Shown: positions 40,863 through 50,012, numbered from the stretch's first letter. The stretch is DNA of 64,000 nt from Paractinoplanes abujensis (GCF_014204895.1 NZ_JACHMF010000001.1:2046001-2110000); one strand, 5' to 3'. The notes: generated by a model from the letters alone, not told the origin. Numbers and translations: made by a program.

Positions 40863-42220
40863 CGGATCTGGTGCCGGCGTTGCTCGGGGCGCCGCGTTTT
40901 CTGATCGAACCTGCGCGTACGCGCATCGACTACCACCGGCTGCGGCGGCGAGTGTTCGTTGATGAGCAGGCGTTGTTCGCAGTGAGCGATGTGGACGACC
41001 GGGATGCCGATCCGCGCACGATCGTGCTCGAAGCGCGCGACCCGGACGGGCAGTTGCTCGGTGGCGTGCGGCTCGGGCCGGCGACGGACGGGCCGGACAT
41101 CGGCTGGTGGCAGGGCGGGCGCCTGGTCGTCGACCCGGGTGTGCGCGGGGCGCAGCGGATCGGGCCCGCGCTCGTCCGGGCCGCCTGTGCGGCCGCCGAA
41201 CAGGCGGGAGCCCTGCGCTTCGACGCGACAGTGCAAACCCGGTACAAGCGCATGTTCGAGCGGCTCGGCTGGGACGCCGTCCGGCCGGTGACCGTCGCGG
41301 GGCGGCCGCACCACCTGATGCGCTGGCCGATCGGGCGGATCGCGGCGCTGGCCGCGGCGACCAAGAACCCGCTGGGCGGCCTGCTGGACGGGCTCAACCC
41401 CGGCGGGGCCGGCTTCGTCGGGGACGACGGGGCACCCGTACCGGGAACCGATCTCATCGCCGCCTGCGACGCGATCCTGCCGTCGATGGTCGAACGCGAC
41501 CCGCGCTGGGCGGGCTGGTGCGCGGTGCTGGTCAACGTGAACGACCTGGCCGCCATGGGGGCCGCACCGGTGGGACTGCTCAACGCGGTCGGGGCCCGGG
41601 ACGCGACGGCGGCCGCCGCGGTGCTGGCGGGGCTGCGGGCGGGCGCCGAAGCGTACGGGATCCCGGTTCTCGGAGGACACACGCAGCTCGGGGTCCCGGC
41701 CGCGCTCTCGGCGACCGCTCTGGGGCGGGCCGCGCACCCGGTGCCGGGCGGGGGCGGCCGTTCGGGCCATCGCATCCGGCTGACGGCCGACGTGGGCGGC
41801 GGCTGGCGGCCCGGCTATCAGGGTCGGCAGTGGGACTCCACCTCGTGGCGCACCCCGGACGACCTGCGGCAGATGCAGGGCTTCGTGGCGGCGGCGCGGC
41901 CCGCGGCGGCCAAGGACGTATCGATGGCGGGGATCGCCGGGACGCTGGGCATGCTCGCCGAGGCCGGCGGCTGCGGGGCCGTGCTGGACGTGGCGTCGGT
42001 GCCCCGCCCCGCGGCGGCCACCATGGGCGACTGGCTCACGTGCTTCCCCGGGTTCGCCATGCTCACAGCGGGCCCGCAGCACTCGGCGCCGGCCGGACCG
42101 GCCGTCACCGCGGAGTGCGGCGAACTGGTGGCCGGGAGCGGAGTCGTCCTGCGCTGGCCGGACGGCGACACCACCACCGCCATCACGGGCGGGGTGACAG
42201 GAATGGGGGCAGTGGCATGA
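40859..42220 (+). CDS. GNAT acetyltransferase fused to AIR-synthase-like domain (MSMEG_0567 / sll0786-sll0787 families)
   Basis: A 453-residue fusion. Residues 1-165 form a GNAT domain of the Nit1-specific type (RRRVFVDEQALF, VVDPGVRGAQRIGPALVRA, ERLGWDAVRPV). Residues 170-453 form a PurM/HypE-like AIR synthase-related domain (CAVLVNVNDLAAMGAAPVGL, GIPVLGGHTQLG, AKDVSMAGIAGTLGML) that may bind ATP and activate a substrate by phosphorylation. In cyanobacteria the two are separate genes; fusion is known in actinobacteria. The ATG is preceded by GGTGGGGGTGG. The next gene overlaps by 4 bases. Confidence 0.85.
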   Translation: MTDLVPALLGAPRFLIEPARTRIDYHRLRRRVFVDEQALFAVSDVDDRDADPRTIVLEARDPDGQLLGGVRLGPATDGPDIGWWQGGRLVVDPGVRGAQRIGPALVRAACAAAEQAGALRFDATVQTRYKRMFERLGWDAVRPVTVAGRPHHLMRWPIGRIAALAAATKNPLGGLLDGLNPGGAGFVGDDGAPVPGTDLIAACDAILPSMVERDPRWAGWCAVLVNVNDLAAMGAAPVGLLNAVGARDATAAAAVLAGLRAGAEAYGIPVLGGHTQLGVPAALSATALGRAAHPVPGGGGRSGHRIRLTADVGGGWRPGYQGRQWDSTSWRTPDDLRQMQGFVAAARPAAAKDVSMAGIAGTLGMLAEAGGCGAVLDVASVPRPAAATMGDWLTCFPGFAMLTAGPQHSAPAGPAVTAECGELVAGSGVVLRWPDGDTTTAITGGVTGMGAVA

Positions 42221-43032
42221 TCAAGGTGGCTGCGGTCGCGGAGGCTTTCGACCGCGATCTCGACGAGGACTTCGCCCGCATCGAGAAGTTGATCGCGGCC
42301 GCGCGCGCGGAGGGCGTACGGCTGCTGGCCCTGCCCGAGGCCTGCCTGGGCGGTTATCTGGCCGACCTCGACGGCCACGCCGAACTGCCCCCGGCCCTGG
42401 CGCTGGACGGTCCCGAGATCGCCCGGCTGATCGAACTGGCCGACGACATGGTGGTCTGCGCCGGCTACTGCGAGGACGGCGGCGACGGCACCCGCTACAA
42501 CAGCGTGGTCTGCGTCGGCGACGGGCGCGTGCTCGGCAACCACCGCAAGGTGCACCAGCCGCTGCGCGAGAACGCCAGCTACGCGTCGGGGGAGTCGTTC
42601 GCGGCGTTCGACACACCGGTCGGGCGGGTCGGGCTGATGATCTGCTACGACAAGGCGTTCCCGGAGTCGGCGCGCACGCTCGCCCTGGACGGCGCCGAGA
42701 TCGTCGTCTGCGTGTCGGCGTGGCCGGGCTCGCGCACGAACGCGCCCGACGACCTGGCCGAGGACCGCTGGACGCGCCGGTTCGACCTGTTCGACCGGGC
42801 CCGCGCGCTGGAGAACCAGGTCGTGTGGCTGTCGGCGAACCAGGCCGGCACGTTCGGGTCGCTGCGGTTCGTGTGCAGCGCCAAGATCGTCGACCCGGGC
42901 GGGGACGTGCTGGCCACCACCGGCTGCGCGCCCGGCATGGCCGTGGCCGCCGTGGACGTCGAGGGATCCCTGGCCGCCGCGCGCCGCTACATGGGTCACC
43001 TGCGCGATCGCCGACCGGCCGCCTACCTCTGA
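42217..43032 (+). CDS. Nit1-type carbon-nitrogen hydrolase (nitrilase superfamily), catalytic triad intact
   Basis: A 271-residue enzyme of the nitrilase superfamily, the hallmark of the cluster. The catalytic Glu41 (LPEACLGG), Lys111 (NHRKVHQP) and Cys143 (LMICYDKAFPES) are all present. The cyanobacterial relative Sll0784 acts as a nitrilase. It is shorter than true nitrilases (about 340 residues) and closer in length to amidase-type members, so nitrile or amide hydrolysis are both possible. The ATG overlaps the GNAT-AIR stop; the next paralogue starts at TGATG at its end. Confidence 0.88.
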   Translation: MIKVAAVAEAFDRDLDEDFARIEKLIAAARAEGVRLLALPEACLGGYLADLDGHAELPPALALDGPEIARLIELADDMVVCAGYCEDGGDGTRYNSVVCVGDGRVLGNHRKVHQPLRENASYASGESFAAFDTPVGRVGLMICYDKAFPESARTLALDGAEIVVCVSAWPGSRTNAPDDLAEDRWTRRFDLFDRARALENQVVWLSANQAGTFGSLRFVCSAKIVDPGGDVLATTGCAPGMAVAAVDVEGSLAAARRYMGHLRDRRPAAYL

Positions 43033-43850
43033 TGGCGCGGATCGCGGCCGTCGCGGCGCACTTCGGGCGCGACCTCGACCACGACCTGGGGCGGATCGGC
43101 AAACTGATCGGCGACGCCCGTACGGCCGGGGCCGGGCTGCTCGTGCTGCCCGACGCGGCCCTCGGCGGCTACCTGGCCGACCTGCGCCACCCCGACCCGG
43201 CCGCGTTCCCGCCCGCGCTCAAACCGGACGACCCGGTCTTCGAGCGGATCACGGCGGAGGCCCGCGACATGGTGGTCTGCGTCGGTTTCTGCGAGGCCGA
43301 CGGCGACGACCGCTACAACGCGGCGGTCTGCCTGACCGGCGACGGTGTGCTCGGCCGGCACCGCAAGGTCCACCTGCCCGCGGCCGAGGGCATCGCGTAC
43401 CGGGCCGGCGACACGTTCGCGGCGTTCGACACGCCCGTGGGCCGGATCGGCATGCTGATCGACTACGACAAGACGTTCCCCGAGTCGGCCCGCACCCTGG
43501 CCCGTGACGGCGCGCAGATCGTGGCCTGCCTGTCGGCCTGGCCCGCCAGCATCACCAACGCCGCGCCGAAAATGTCGCAGGACCGCCAGTCCCGGCTCTT
43601 CGACCTGTACGACTGTGCCCGCGCGGCCGAGAACCAGGTCGTCGTCGTGTCGTCCAACCAGACCGGCGCGGCCGGCGGCATGCGCTTCCTGGGCCAGGCC
43701 AAAGTGGTCGGCCCGGCCGGCAACATCCTGGCCCGGACGTGGGCCAAAGCCGGGCTGGCGGTCGCCGACCTGGATGTCGAGCGGGAGATCGCGGCCGCCC
43801 GCCGCGTGCTCAGCCACCTGGACGAACTGCGCCCCGAGGTGTACCGATGA
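43032..43850 (+). CDS. Nitrilase-superfamily paralogue with two catalytic residues replaced (probable pseudoenzyme)
   Basis: A 272-residue protein closely similar to the preceding Nit1-type hydrolase along its whole length. The lysine is kept (Lys112, RHRKVHLP), but the catalytic Glu is Asp41 (LPDAALGG, codon GAC at 43152) and the nucleophile Cys is Asp144 (MLIDYDKTFPES, codon GAC at 43461). Without the cysteine the normal thioester chemistry cannot occur. The frame is intact and coupled to both neighbours (TGATG before, ATGA after), so it is maintained; a structural partner of the active paralogue or a ligand-binding protein is a reasonable guess. Confidence 0.85.
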   Translation: MARIAAVAAHFGRDLDHDLGRIGKLIGDARTAGAGLLVLPDAALGGYLADLRHPDPAAFPPALKPDDPVFERITAEARDMVVCVGFCEADGDDRYNAAVCLTGDGVLGRHRKVHLPAAEGIAYRAGDTFAAFDTPVGRIGMLIDYDKTFPESARTLARDGAQIVACLSAWPASITNAAPKMSQDRQSRLFDLYDCARAAENQVVVVSSNQTGAAGGMRFLGQAKVVGPAGNILARTWAKAGLAVADLDVEREIAAARRVLSHLDELRPEVYR

Positions 43851-44884
43851 GGATCGCGCTGCTGACCTACTCGACCCGGCCGCGCGGCGGGGTCGTGCAC
43901 ACGCTGGCCCTGGCCGAGGCCCTGGCCGCGCTCGGCCACGACGTCACCGTGTGGACCCTGGGCCGCGGCGGTGGCTTCTTCCGCCCCGTCGACCCGCGCG
44001 TGCGCCTCGCCGTGGTCCCGTTCCCCGACGTCGGCGGGGAGCCGGTGGGTCCGCGCATCCTGCGGTCGATCGCCCTGCTCCGAGAGGCTTTCGACCCTTC
44101 CCGGTACGACGTGGTGCACGCCCAGGACTGCATCAGCGCCAACGCCGTGGACCGTTGCGTGCGCACCGTGCACCACCTCGACCAGTTCACGACACCGGAA
44201 CTGGTCGCCTGCCACGAACGCGCGCTGACCCGCCCGTACGCGCATATCTGTGTCTCCTCGGCCGTGGCCGCGGAACTTCAGGACGGCTGGGGCCTGACCG
44301 CCACCGTGATCCCCAACGGCGTCGACCACGAACGCTTCGCCACGGCCGCCCCGCTGCTGACCGCCGGCCCGTACGTCCTGTCGGTCGGCGGCATCGAACC
44401 GCGCAAGGGTTCCCTGGACCTGCTGCGCTCGTACGCGTTGATGGACACGCCCGTACGTCTGGTCGTCGCGGGCGGCGAAACCCTGTTCGACTACCGCGAC
44501 TACCGCGCCGAATGGGACCGGCTGGCCGCCACCCTGCAGGTCACCCCGGAAGTGCTGGGCCCGGTCGCCCACGCCGGCCTCCCGTCCCTGATGGCGGGCG
44601 CCGCCGCGTTCGCGTTCCCGTCCACGAAGGAAGGCTTCGGCCTGGCCGCCATGGAGGCCCTGGCCGCCGGCGTCCCCGTGGTGACCCGCGACCTGCCCGT
44701 CCTCCGCGAGGTTTTCGGCGACACCGTCCTCTACGGAACCGACCCGCCCTCGCTGGCCGCGGCCCTGACCCGGGCGGTCAAGGAGCCGGACCCGGCCCGG
44801 CAGGCCGCCGGCCGCGCCTTGGCGGCCGCCCACACGTGGGAAGCAGCCGCCCGCCGCCACGTCACGTTCTACGAATCCCTCTGA
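43847..44884 (+). CDS. MSMEG_0565-family GT4 glycosyltransferase of the Nit1-type cluster
   Basis: A 345-residue cytoplasmic GT-B glycosyltransferase. It opens with the sugar-acceptor loop LTYSTRPRGGVVHTLALAEA, contains the domain joint VIPNGVDHERF, the donor-binding VLSVGGIEPRKGSLDLL and the GT4 E(x7)E motif in STKEGFGLAAMEALAAG. It is the last gene of the Nit1-type operon, as MSMEG_0565 is in mycobacteria. Its presence suggests the pathway ends with, or passes through, a glycosylated compound. The ATG overlaps the pseudo-nitrilase stop by 4 bases. Confidence 0.88.
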   Translation: MRIALLTYSTRPRGGVVHTLALAEALAALGHDVTVWTLGRGGGFFRPVDPRVRLAVVPFPDVGGEPVGPRILRSIALLREAFDPSRYDVVHAQDCISANAVDRCVRTVHHLDQFTTPELVACHERALTRPYAHICVSSAVAAELQDGWGLTATVIPNGVDHERFATAAPLLTAGPYVLSVGGIEPRKGSLDLLRSYALMDTPVRLVVAGGETLFDYRDYRAEWDRLAATLQVTPEVLGPVAHAGLPSLMAGAAAFAFPSTKEGFGLAAMEALAAGVPVVTRDLPVLREVFGDTVLYGTDPPSLAAALTRAVKEPDPARQAAGRALAAAHTWEAAARRHVTFYESL

Positions 44885-44967
44885 GCCGGAACGGCTGGGC
44901 CGTCTCGGCAGCCATCTCGGCCGGTAGGACGGTGGGACGGCCTGCGATACGGCCGTGTAATGCATGA

Positions 44968-46035
44968 ATGTCGGATAACGGCGAGGTGCCGCTCCGCAGG
45001 TTGTGGGCGCAGGACGCCATGGCTGAGGTGCGGCTCTTCCAAGCGCGCCTGGACATCGCGGCCACGCGGGTGGGTTTGCTGCAGCCGCAACCGGCGGCCG
45101 AGCGTCAGGTGACCGTCACGGCGGTGCACCGGTTGCTGGAGTGTGCGCGCAAGGCGGCGCACGGGCGGGATCCGGTGTATCGGCCGGTGTACAGCTGGTG
45201 GTCGGGCAACTGTGTCGAGGCCGCGTTCCGCAACCTGCACAACGCCGAGGGGCTGCTGGCTCTGCTCTACAACCAGGACGAGGCGCGGGCGGAGACGCCC
45301 GAGGCGGTGCGGCGGGCCAACGAGTCGCTGCCGCGGGGCACGCCGGTGCACGATCTGGCGTGCGAGCTCGCCGAGGCCCGCAAGGAGGGCGCCGCCATCA
45401 ACCTCGGTGATCTGTCCAAGGTGATCGAGGCCGGGCATGCCGCGGCCGACCGGCAGCGGGCCCGGCTGCGTACCTTTCGCAACGTGCTGACCACCGGCAT
45501 GACCGTCACCGCCGTGCTCGTTGTGGTGATCGTTGTCGTGGCCGCGTTCTGGCCCGACCTGGTGCCGCTGTGTTTCGTGCAGGACGCGGTGCCCGCGAAT
45601 GAGCCCAACGTGGCCTGCCCGGTGCGGGCCACGCGCGTCGACGATCTGGCGTTGCTGCACACCGCGGCCGGTTCGTGGGACTTCGCGGTGGTGGCGGCTC
45701 TCGGCCTGCTGGGCGGCGCCCTGTCGTCGGCCCTGTTCATCCGCGACCTCTACGCGAACGCGACCCCGTACAACGTGACCGTGCCGCTGGCCCTGCTCAA
45801 ACTCCCGGCGGGCGCGCTGACCGCCCTGGCCGGCATCATTCTGCTGGCCGGCGAGTTCGTGCCCGGTTTCAGCGCGATCGACAAGCCGATTCAAATTCTC
45901 GCGTACGCCCTGGTGTTCGGCTTCGCCCAGCAGCTGTTCACGCATTACCTCGACCAGCGGGCGCAACGCCTGGTCAACGCCGTCCCGACGAAGGCCCGGG
46001 GCGCGTCGGCCGACGACTCCGTCGCCGTACGCTGA
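44968..46035 (+). CDS. Hypothetical integral membrane protein with helical cytoplasmic N-terminus
   Basis: A 355-residue protein, unrecognised. Residues 1-165 are soluble and helical (QDAMAEVRLFQARLDIAATR, ACELAEARKEGAAINLGDL). Four hydrophobic helices follow, for example TGMTVTAVLVVVIVVVAAF, AVVAALGLLGGALSSALF and GALTALAGIILLAGEF. A loop between the first two has a pair of cysteines (LCFVQDAV, VACPVRA). It starts 84 bases after the Nit1-type operon, on the same strand. It overlaps the convergent DUF2809 gene by 62 bases. Function unknown. Confidence 0.65.
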   Translation: MSDNGEVPLRRLWAQDAMAEVRLFQARLDIAATRVGLLQPQPAAERQVTVTAVHRLLECARKAAHGRDPVYRPVYSWWSGNCVEAAFRNLHNAEGLLALLYNQDEARAETPEAVRRANESLPRGTPVHDLACELAEARKEGAAINLGDLSKVIEAGHAAADRQRARLRTFRNVLTTGMTVTAVLVVVIVVVAAFWPDLVPLCFVQDAVPANEPNVACPVRATRVDDLALLHTAAGSWDFAVVAALGLLGGALSSALFIRDLYANATPYNVTVPLALLKLPAGALTALAGIILLAGEFVPGFSAIDKPIQILAYALVFGFAQQLFTHYLDQRAQRLVNAVPTKARGASADDSVAVR

Positions 46036-46465
46036 CGGGGCTGCCGGTCAGGGGCCTCAACCGCGGACGCGGGGCCCGGTTCCGCGCGGCAACGGTCATG
46101 AGGATGACCGGTGGGGCGATCCCGGCGGCGTACCAGGCCAGGTCGGCCGGGTCGAACTGGACGCCGAGGGCCAGCCGGGCCAGGACGCTGCGGGCGGAGA
46201 GGCCGGCGGGGATGCCGGTCAGCTGGAACAGTTCGACGGCCCAGCAGAACAGCAGGGCGGCGGCTCCGGCCACGACGGCGCGCACGGCGGGGAAGAGCAC
46301 GTAGACGCCGGCGAAGATCATGGTGGCGTACAGGGCGGTGCCGGAGTGGCCGGCGAGCCGGCCGGAGCTGTCGAGGACGTCGCTGCCCGCCAGCAGGCGG
46401 ATGCCGAACGCGAGGCCGAGGACGGCCAGAGCCGCGAGGAGCGCGACTGCGCGGCGCCGGTTCAT
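45974..46465 (-). CDS. DUF2809-family integral membrane protein
   Basis: A 163-residue membrane protein with four helices and the DUF2809 features LAGHSGTALYATMIFAGVYVL, FCWAVELFQLTGIPAGL and FDPADLAWYAAGI. The family function is unknown. The basic C-terminal tail (about 35 residues) lies in the part that overlaps the convergent membrane protein gene, so the real functional end may be shorter. Confidence 0.75.
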   Translation of the reverse strand: MNRRRAVALLAALAVLGLAFGIRLLAGSDVLDSSGRLAGHSGTALYATMIFAGVYVLFPAVRAVVAGAAALLFCWAVELFQLTGIPAGLSARSVLARLALGVQFDPADLAWYAAGIAPPVILMTVAARNRAPRPRLRPLTGSPVSVRRRSRRPTRPGPSSGRR

Positions 46466-46521
46466 GACCGTGACGATAGACGCGCGCGTCCAGAACCTCG
46501 GGACTTATTGTTTCAGGTGCG

Positions 46522-46580
46522 TTGACAGGGCGTAACCGCAGCTATCAATATGTCTCCATGTCTCTATGGGAGCGCTCCCG
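46522..46580 (+). promoter_or_regulatory. Promoter and CebR/CelR-type operator of the cellulase gene
   Basis: TTGACA at 46522-46527 is followed after 18 bases by CAATAT (46546-46551). A transcript would begin close to the ATG at 46558, so it may be leaderless. TGGGAGCGCTCCCG at 46567-46580 matches 13 of 14 bases of the palindrome TGGGAGCGCTCCCA bound by the cellobiose-responsive LacI-family repressors CebR (Streptomyces) and CelR (Thermobifida). It lies across codons 4-8 of the gene, downstream of the start point, a classic repressor position. The regulator gene is not in this window. Confidence 0.8.
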
Positions 46581-48768
46581 AAACGTGGCCGTGATCGGGG
46601 CGGCAGTGCTGGTCGGTACGGGGTTGGCGGTGCCGGCCCAGGCGGCGGAGGTCGAACAGGTGGTCAACGGCGGCTTCGCCGACGGCACGGCGCCGTTCTG
46701 GGCCAACGGAGGGATGACGCTCGCGCTGGACGACGGCCGCGGCTGCGTCGACGTGCCGGGCGGCACCGCGAACAAGTGGGACGCCATCCTCGGGCAGAAC
46801 GACATCGACCTGGTGGCGGGGGAGAACTACCGGTTCGCGTTCGACGCCAGTGGCAGTGCGGCCAAGTCCGTACGTGCGGTGGTCGGGCTGGCCGTGGACC
46901 CGTACGACACCTACTTCGAGCAGTCGCCGGTGCTGGGCGAGACGCAGCACTACGAGTGGACGTTCACCGCCGCGGCCAGCACCGCGCAGGGGCAGGTGGC
47001 CTTCCAGCTCGGCGGCAGCCCGGACCCGTGGAGGTTCTGCGTGGACAACGTGTCCCTGGTCGGCGGGGTGCCGCCCGAGGTGTACGAGCCCGACACCGGG
47101 CCGCGGGTGCGCGTCAACCAGGTCGCCTACCTGCCGAGCGGGCCCAAGGTGGCGACACTCGTCACCGGCAAGACGACGCCGGTCGCGTGGCGGCTCGCCG
47201 ACAAATCCGGCAGAACACGCGCTGAGGGCCAGAGCAAGCCGCGCGGCGTGGACGTGTCGAGCGGAGAGAACGTCCACACGATCGACTTCAGCGCCGTGAA
47301 GGCCAAGGGCACCGGCTTTACCCTGACGGCGGACGGCGAGACCAGCCGCCCCTTCGACATCACCGCCGATGCGTACGCGAAACTGCGCACCGACGCCCTG
47401 AAGTTCTACTACACCCAGCGCAGCGGCATCGCGATCGACGAGGCCCTGCGCCCCGGCTACGGCCGCCCGGCCGGTCACGTCGACGTCGCCCCCAACCAGG
47501 GTGACGGCAACGTTCCCTGCCAGGCCGGCGTGTGCGACTACAACCTGGACGTGCGCGGTGGCTGGTACGACGCGGGCGACCACGGCAAGTACGTCGTCAA
47601 CGGCGGCATCTCGGTGTGGGAGCTGCTCAACGCGTACGAGCGCACCCCCGGCCTGCGCAAGGTCGGCCTGAACATCCCGGAGAGCGGCAACGGCACGCCC
47701 GACCTGCTCAACGAGGTCCGCTGGGAGCTCGACTTCCTGCTCAAGATGCAGGTGCCGGCGGGTAAGCCGTACGCGGGCATGGCCCACCACAAGATCCACG
47801 ACCAGAACTGGACCGGGCTGCCGCTGCTGCCGCACCTGGACCCGCAGCCGCGCGAGCTGCACCCGGTGTCCACGGCCGCCACGCTCAACCTGGCCGCCAC
47901 TGCCGCGCAGGCCGCGCGCATCTACTCCAAGTACGACCGCGCGTTCGCGCAGAAAGCGCTCACCGCCGCGCGTACGGCGTACGCGGCCGCCAAGGCCAAC
48001 CCGGCCCTGCTGGCTCCCGAGTCCGACGGTGTGGGCGGTGGCGCCTACAACGACGCCAAGGTGAGCGACGACTTCTACTGGGCGGCCGCCGAGCTGTTCC
48101 TCACCACGGGGGAGAAGCAGTACTCCGCGGACGTGCTCGCGTCGCCCGAGCACACCGCCGACGTGTTCGGCGCCGGCGCCTTCGACTGGGGCAACACGGC
48201 CGCCGCGGGCCGCCTCGACCTGGCGCTGGTGCCGAACCGTCTGCCCGGCCTGGCCAAGGTGAAGGCCTCGGTCGTCGCGGGCGCCGACAAGTACCTGGCG
48301 ATCCAGAAGCAGCACCCGTACGGGGTCCCGTACGCGCCCGCGAACAACTCGTGGGACTGGGGCTCGAACAGCATCATCCTCAACAACATGGTCGTCATCG
48401 CGGCCGCGCACGAACTGACCGGCCGTGACCGGTACCGCGACGGCGTGCTGACCGGGCTCGACTACATCTTCGGCCGCAACGCGCTCAACATCTCCTACGT
48501 GACCGGCTACGGCGAGGTCAGCTCGCACAACCAGCACAGCCGCTGGTACGCCAAGCAGCTCGACCCCGCCCTGCCCAACCCGCCGGTGGGCACCCTCGCG
48601 GGCGGCGCCAACTCGTCGATCCAGGACCCGTACGCCCAGAGCAAGCTCACCGGCTGCGTCGGGCAGTTCTGCTACATCGACGACATCCAGTCCTGGTCCA
48701 CGAACGAGCTGACGATCAACTGGAACGCGCCGCTGGCGTGGATCGCGGCTTACGTGGCGGCCCTGTAA
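46558..48768 (+). CDS. Secreted GH9 cellulase with N-terminal CBM4-like and Ig-like domains
   Basis: A 736-residue exported endo- or processive glucanase. A signal peptide (1-30, with basic n-region WERSRN and AQAA cleavage) is followed by a CBM4/9-type jelly-roll (about 31-175, ending in [12 protein letters not shown]), an Ig-like CelD_N domain (about 185-275, [12 protein letters not shown]) and the GH9 (alpha/alpha)6 barrel. Catalytic residues are Asp338 and Asp341 in DAGDHGKYV (base) and Glu717 in [15 protein letters not shown] (acid); the substrate-binding SHNQHSRW is also present. A CebR-type operator at the start of the gene ties it to cellobiose sensing. GTG 46585 is an alternative start but would lose the basic n-region. 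Confidence 0.92.
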   Translation: MSLWERSRNVAVIGAAVLVGTGLAVPAQAAEVEQVVNGGFADGTAPFWANGGMTLALDDGRGCVDVPGGTANKWDAILGQNDIDLVAGENYRFAFDASGSAAKSVRAVVGLAVDPYDTYFEQSPVLGETQHYEWTFTAAASTAQGQVAFQLGGSPDPWRFCVDNVSLVGGVPPEVYEPDTGPRVRVNQVAYLPSGPKVATLVTGKTTPVAWRLADKSGRTRAEGQSKPRGVDVSSGENVHTIDFSAVKAKGTGFTLTADGETSRPFDITADAYAKLRTDALKFYYTQRSGIAIDEALRPGYGRPAGHVDVAPNQGDGNVPCQAGVCDYNLDVRGGWYDAGDHGKYVVNGGISVWELLNAYERTPGLRKVGLNIPESGNGTPDLLNEVRWELDFLLKMQVPAGKPYAGMAHHKIHDQNWTGLPLLPHLDPQPRELHPVSTAATLNLAATAAQAARIYSKYDRAFAQKALTAARTAYAAAKANPALLAPESDGVGGGAYNDAKVSDDFYWAAAELFLTTGEKQYSADVLASPEHTADVFGAGAFDWGNTAAAGRLDLALVPNRLPGLAKVKASVVAGADKYLAIQKQHPYGVPYAPANNSWDWGSNSIILNNMVVIAAAHELTGRDRYRDGVLTGLDYIFGRNALNISYVTGYGEVSSHNQHSRWYAKQLDPALPNPPVGTLAGGANSSIQDPYAQSKLTGCVGQFCYIDDIQSWSTNELTINWNAPLAWIAAYVAAL

Positions 48769-48810
48769 AACGGGTCGCCTCGACGGCGCGGGTGCGCTTA
48801 GGTTGACGTC

Positions 48811-49374
48811 GTGTCTGCCGAAGCCGCCCGCGCCGCCGAGATTCTGAGCCAGCTCGCCACCCCGTTGCGCCTCCGGGCGTACGCGGAACTGGTCCACCGC
48901 GGCCAGGAAGGCGCCACGATCGCCGAGCTCGCGTACATTCTCGACGTGCCCGTGCAGACCGCGGGCGAGACCCTGGCCCGCCTCGTCGGCGCCGGACTGG
49001 CCACCGGCACGGGCAACGGCGTCTACCGCGCCTCGGGCGGCGAGTTGCGCGAAGCCGCCCAAGCGATCGACCGCGTGCAGCCGATCGCGTCCTATCTCGC
49101 CGACTATCCGCAGCTGCGGGGCAACTTCACCCACGGCCGCCTGTCGACCATGCCGCCCACGATGAGCGAGCGCTACACGATGCTGGGCGAGCTGCTGTCC
49201 CGCTTTCTCGCGCTCGAAGGCCTGCACACCGAGCACGAGATCAACCACCGGCTGGCCGAGGTCACCGACGACGTCGCCGCGACACGCCGCATGCTGGTCG
49301 AAACGGGCTGGTTGGAGAGGGACCAGGCCGGTTCCACGTACGGAGTGGGTCGTCTGGTGCCGGAGCAGCGTTAG
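48811..49374 (+). CDS. Transcriptional regulator with ArsR-like winged helix and DUF2087 domain
   Basis: A 187-residue cytoplasmic protein. Residues 5-85 form a winged helix (LATPLRLRAYAELVHRGQE, ATIAELAYILDVPVQTAGE), and the C-terminal part matches DUF2087 (EHEINHRLAEVTDDVAATRR, METGWLERD-like ending). DUF2087 often follows an HTH in actinobacterial regulators. The start is a GTG at 48811. The ligand and targets are unknown. It follows the cellulase gene by 42 bases on the same strand but has no clear functional link to it. Confidence 0.78.
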   Translation: MSAEAARAAEILSQLATPLRLRAYAELVHRGQEGATIAELAYILDVPVQTAGETLARLVGAGLATGTGNGVYRASGGELREAAQAIDRVQPIASYLADYPQLRGNFTHGRLSTMPPTMSERYTMLGELLSRFLALEGLHTEHEINHRLAEVTDDVAATRRMLVETGWLERDQAGSTYGVGRLVPEQR

Positions 49375-49377
49375 CGG

Positions 49378-49690
49378 CGCAGGGCGTCGCGGCCAGGCTC
49401 ATCCACCATTCGATCAGGTAGTCCATCGCGGCCGTGCCAATCTGGCACTTGAAGGCGGCCGCGAACGCCGAACGCGACATCCGGCTGAGTCCGTCCAGCT
49501 CGCCGAGGGCCACCGGTGTGCGACGCCGACGTGCACGGCCCGTAGCGCCACGCCGACGCCGTTGTCGCCCAGCGCAGCCGGCCGGTGCACCCCCCAGCCT
49601 CGGCGTGCGCCCGCAGCATGTGGACGAGCCGGATCTGGGCGACCGCCGCGCTCACCGGACGCAACGACTCGGACTGAGCCGCCGCCGGTC
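49378..49690 (-). pseudogene. Decayed AraC-family regulator gene
   Basis: Three minus-strand frames each hold part of an AraC-family protein (cupin_6 + HTH_18 type). Near 49650-49560 one frame reads SAAVAQIRLVHMLRAHAEAG, near 49560-49510 another reads VALRAVHVGVAHRW, and 49513-49400 reads ALGELDGLSRMSRSAFAAAF then AAMDYLIEWWMSLAA, the first helix-turn-helix of the family. Two frameshifts are needed to join them and the N-terminal cupin half and the second HTH are missing. The gene is dead. Confidence 0.7.
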
Positions 49691-49692
49691 AT

Positions 49693-50012
49693 ACGATGAG
49701 GAGGCCCGCCAGTATCTCTTCACAACTCTCTGGCTCGGTTACTGCCCGCAAGGCTATGAGATCGGAATTTTCGACGAAGCGAATATTCGAGCAGAGTTTG
49801 CCGACAACATGTTTCGCAGTGGAGTAGCCATGCGGCTCTGGCAGGTCCGCATGGCGGAGTTGAGGCAGCAGGGCGTAGCGGAGATTGGTCCGTTCAATCG
49901 GATCTTCGAGCGTGAGAGCGAACGGCGAACTGCGGAACGCCGTACCGAGGCGGGACGGCCGCCTGGTGGCGAGTCGTTGCATACGAGTGGCGACAATCCA
50001 GAGGGCAGCTGA
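49693..50012 (+). pseudogene. 5'-truncated gene fragment of unlike composition
   Basis: A plus-strand frame without a usable start encodes about 105 residues that look like real protein (YDEEARQYLFTTLWLGY, EANIRAEFADNMFRSGVAMR, GPFNRIFERESERRTAERRT). The style resembles the C-terminal half of small DUF6082-like actinobacterial proteins, but the match is by eye. Bases 49700-49830 are clearly less GC-rich than the surroundings. The 5' end appears lost at the junction with the decayed AraC gene. A recombination scar between two partial genes is likely. Confidence 0.45.
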
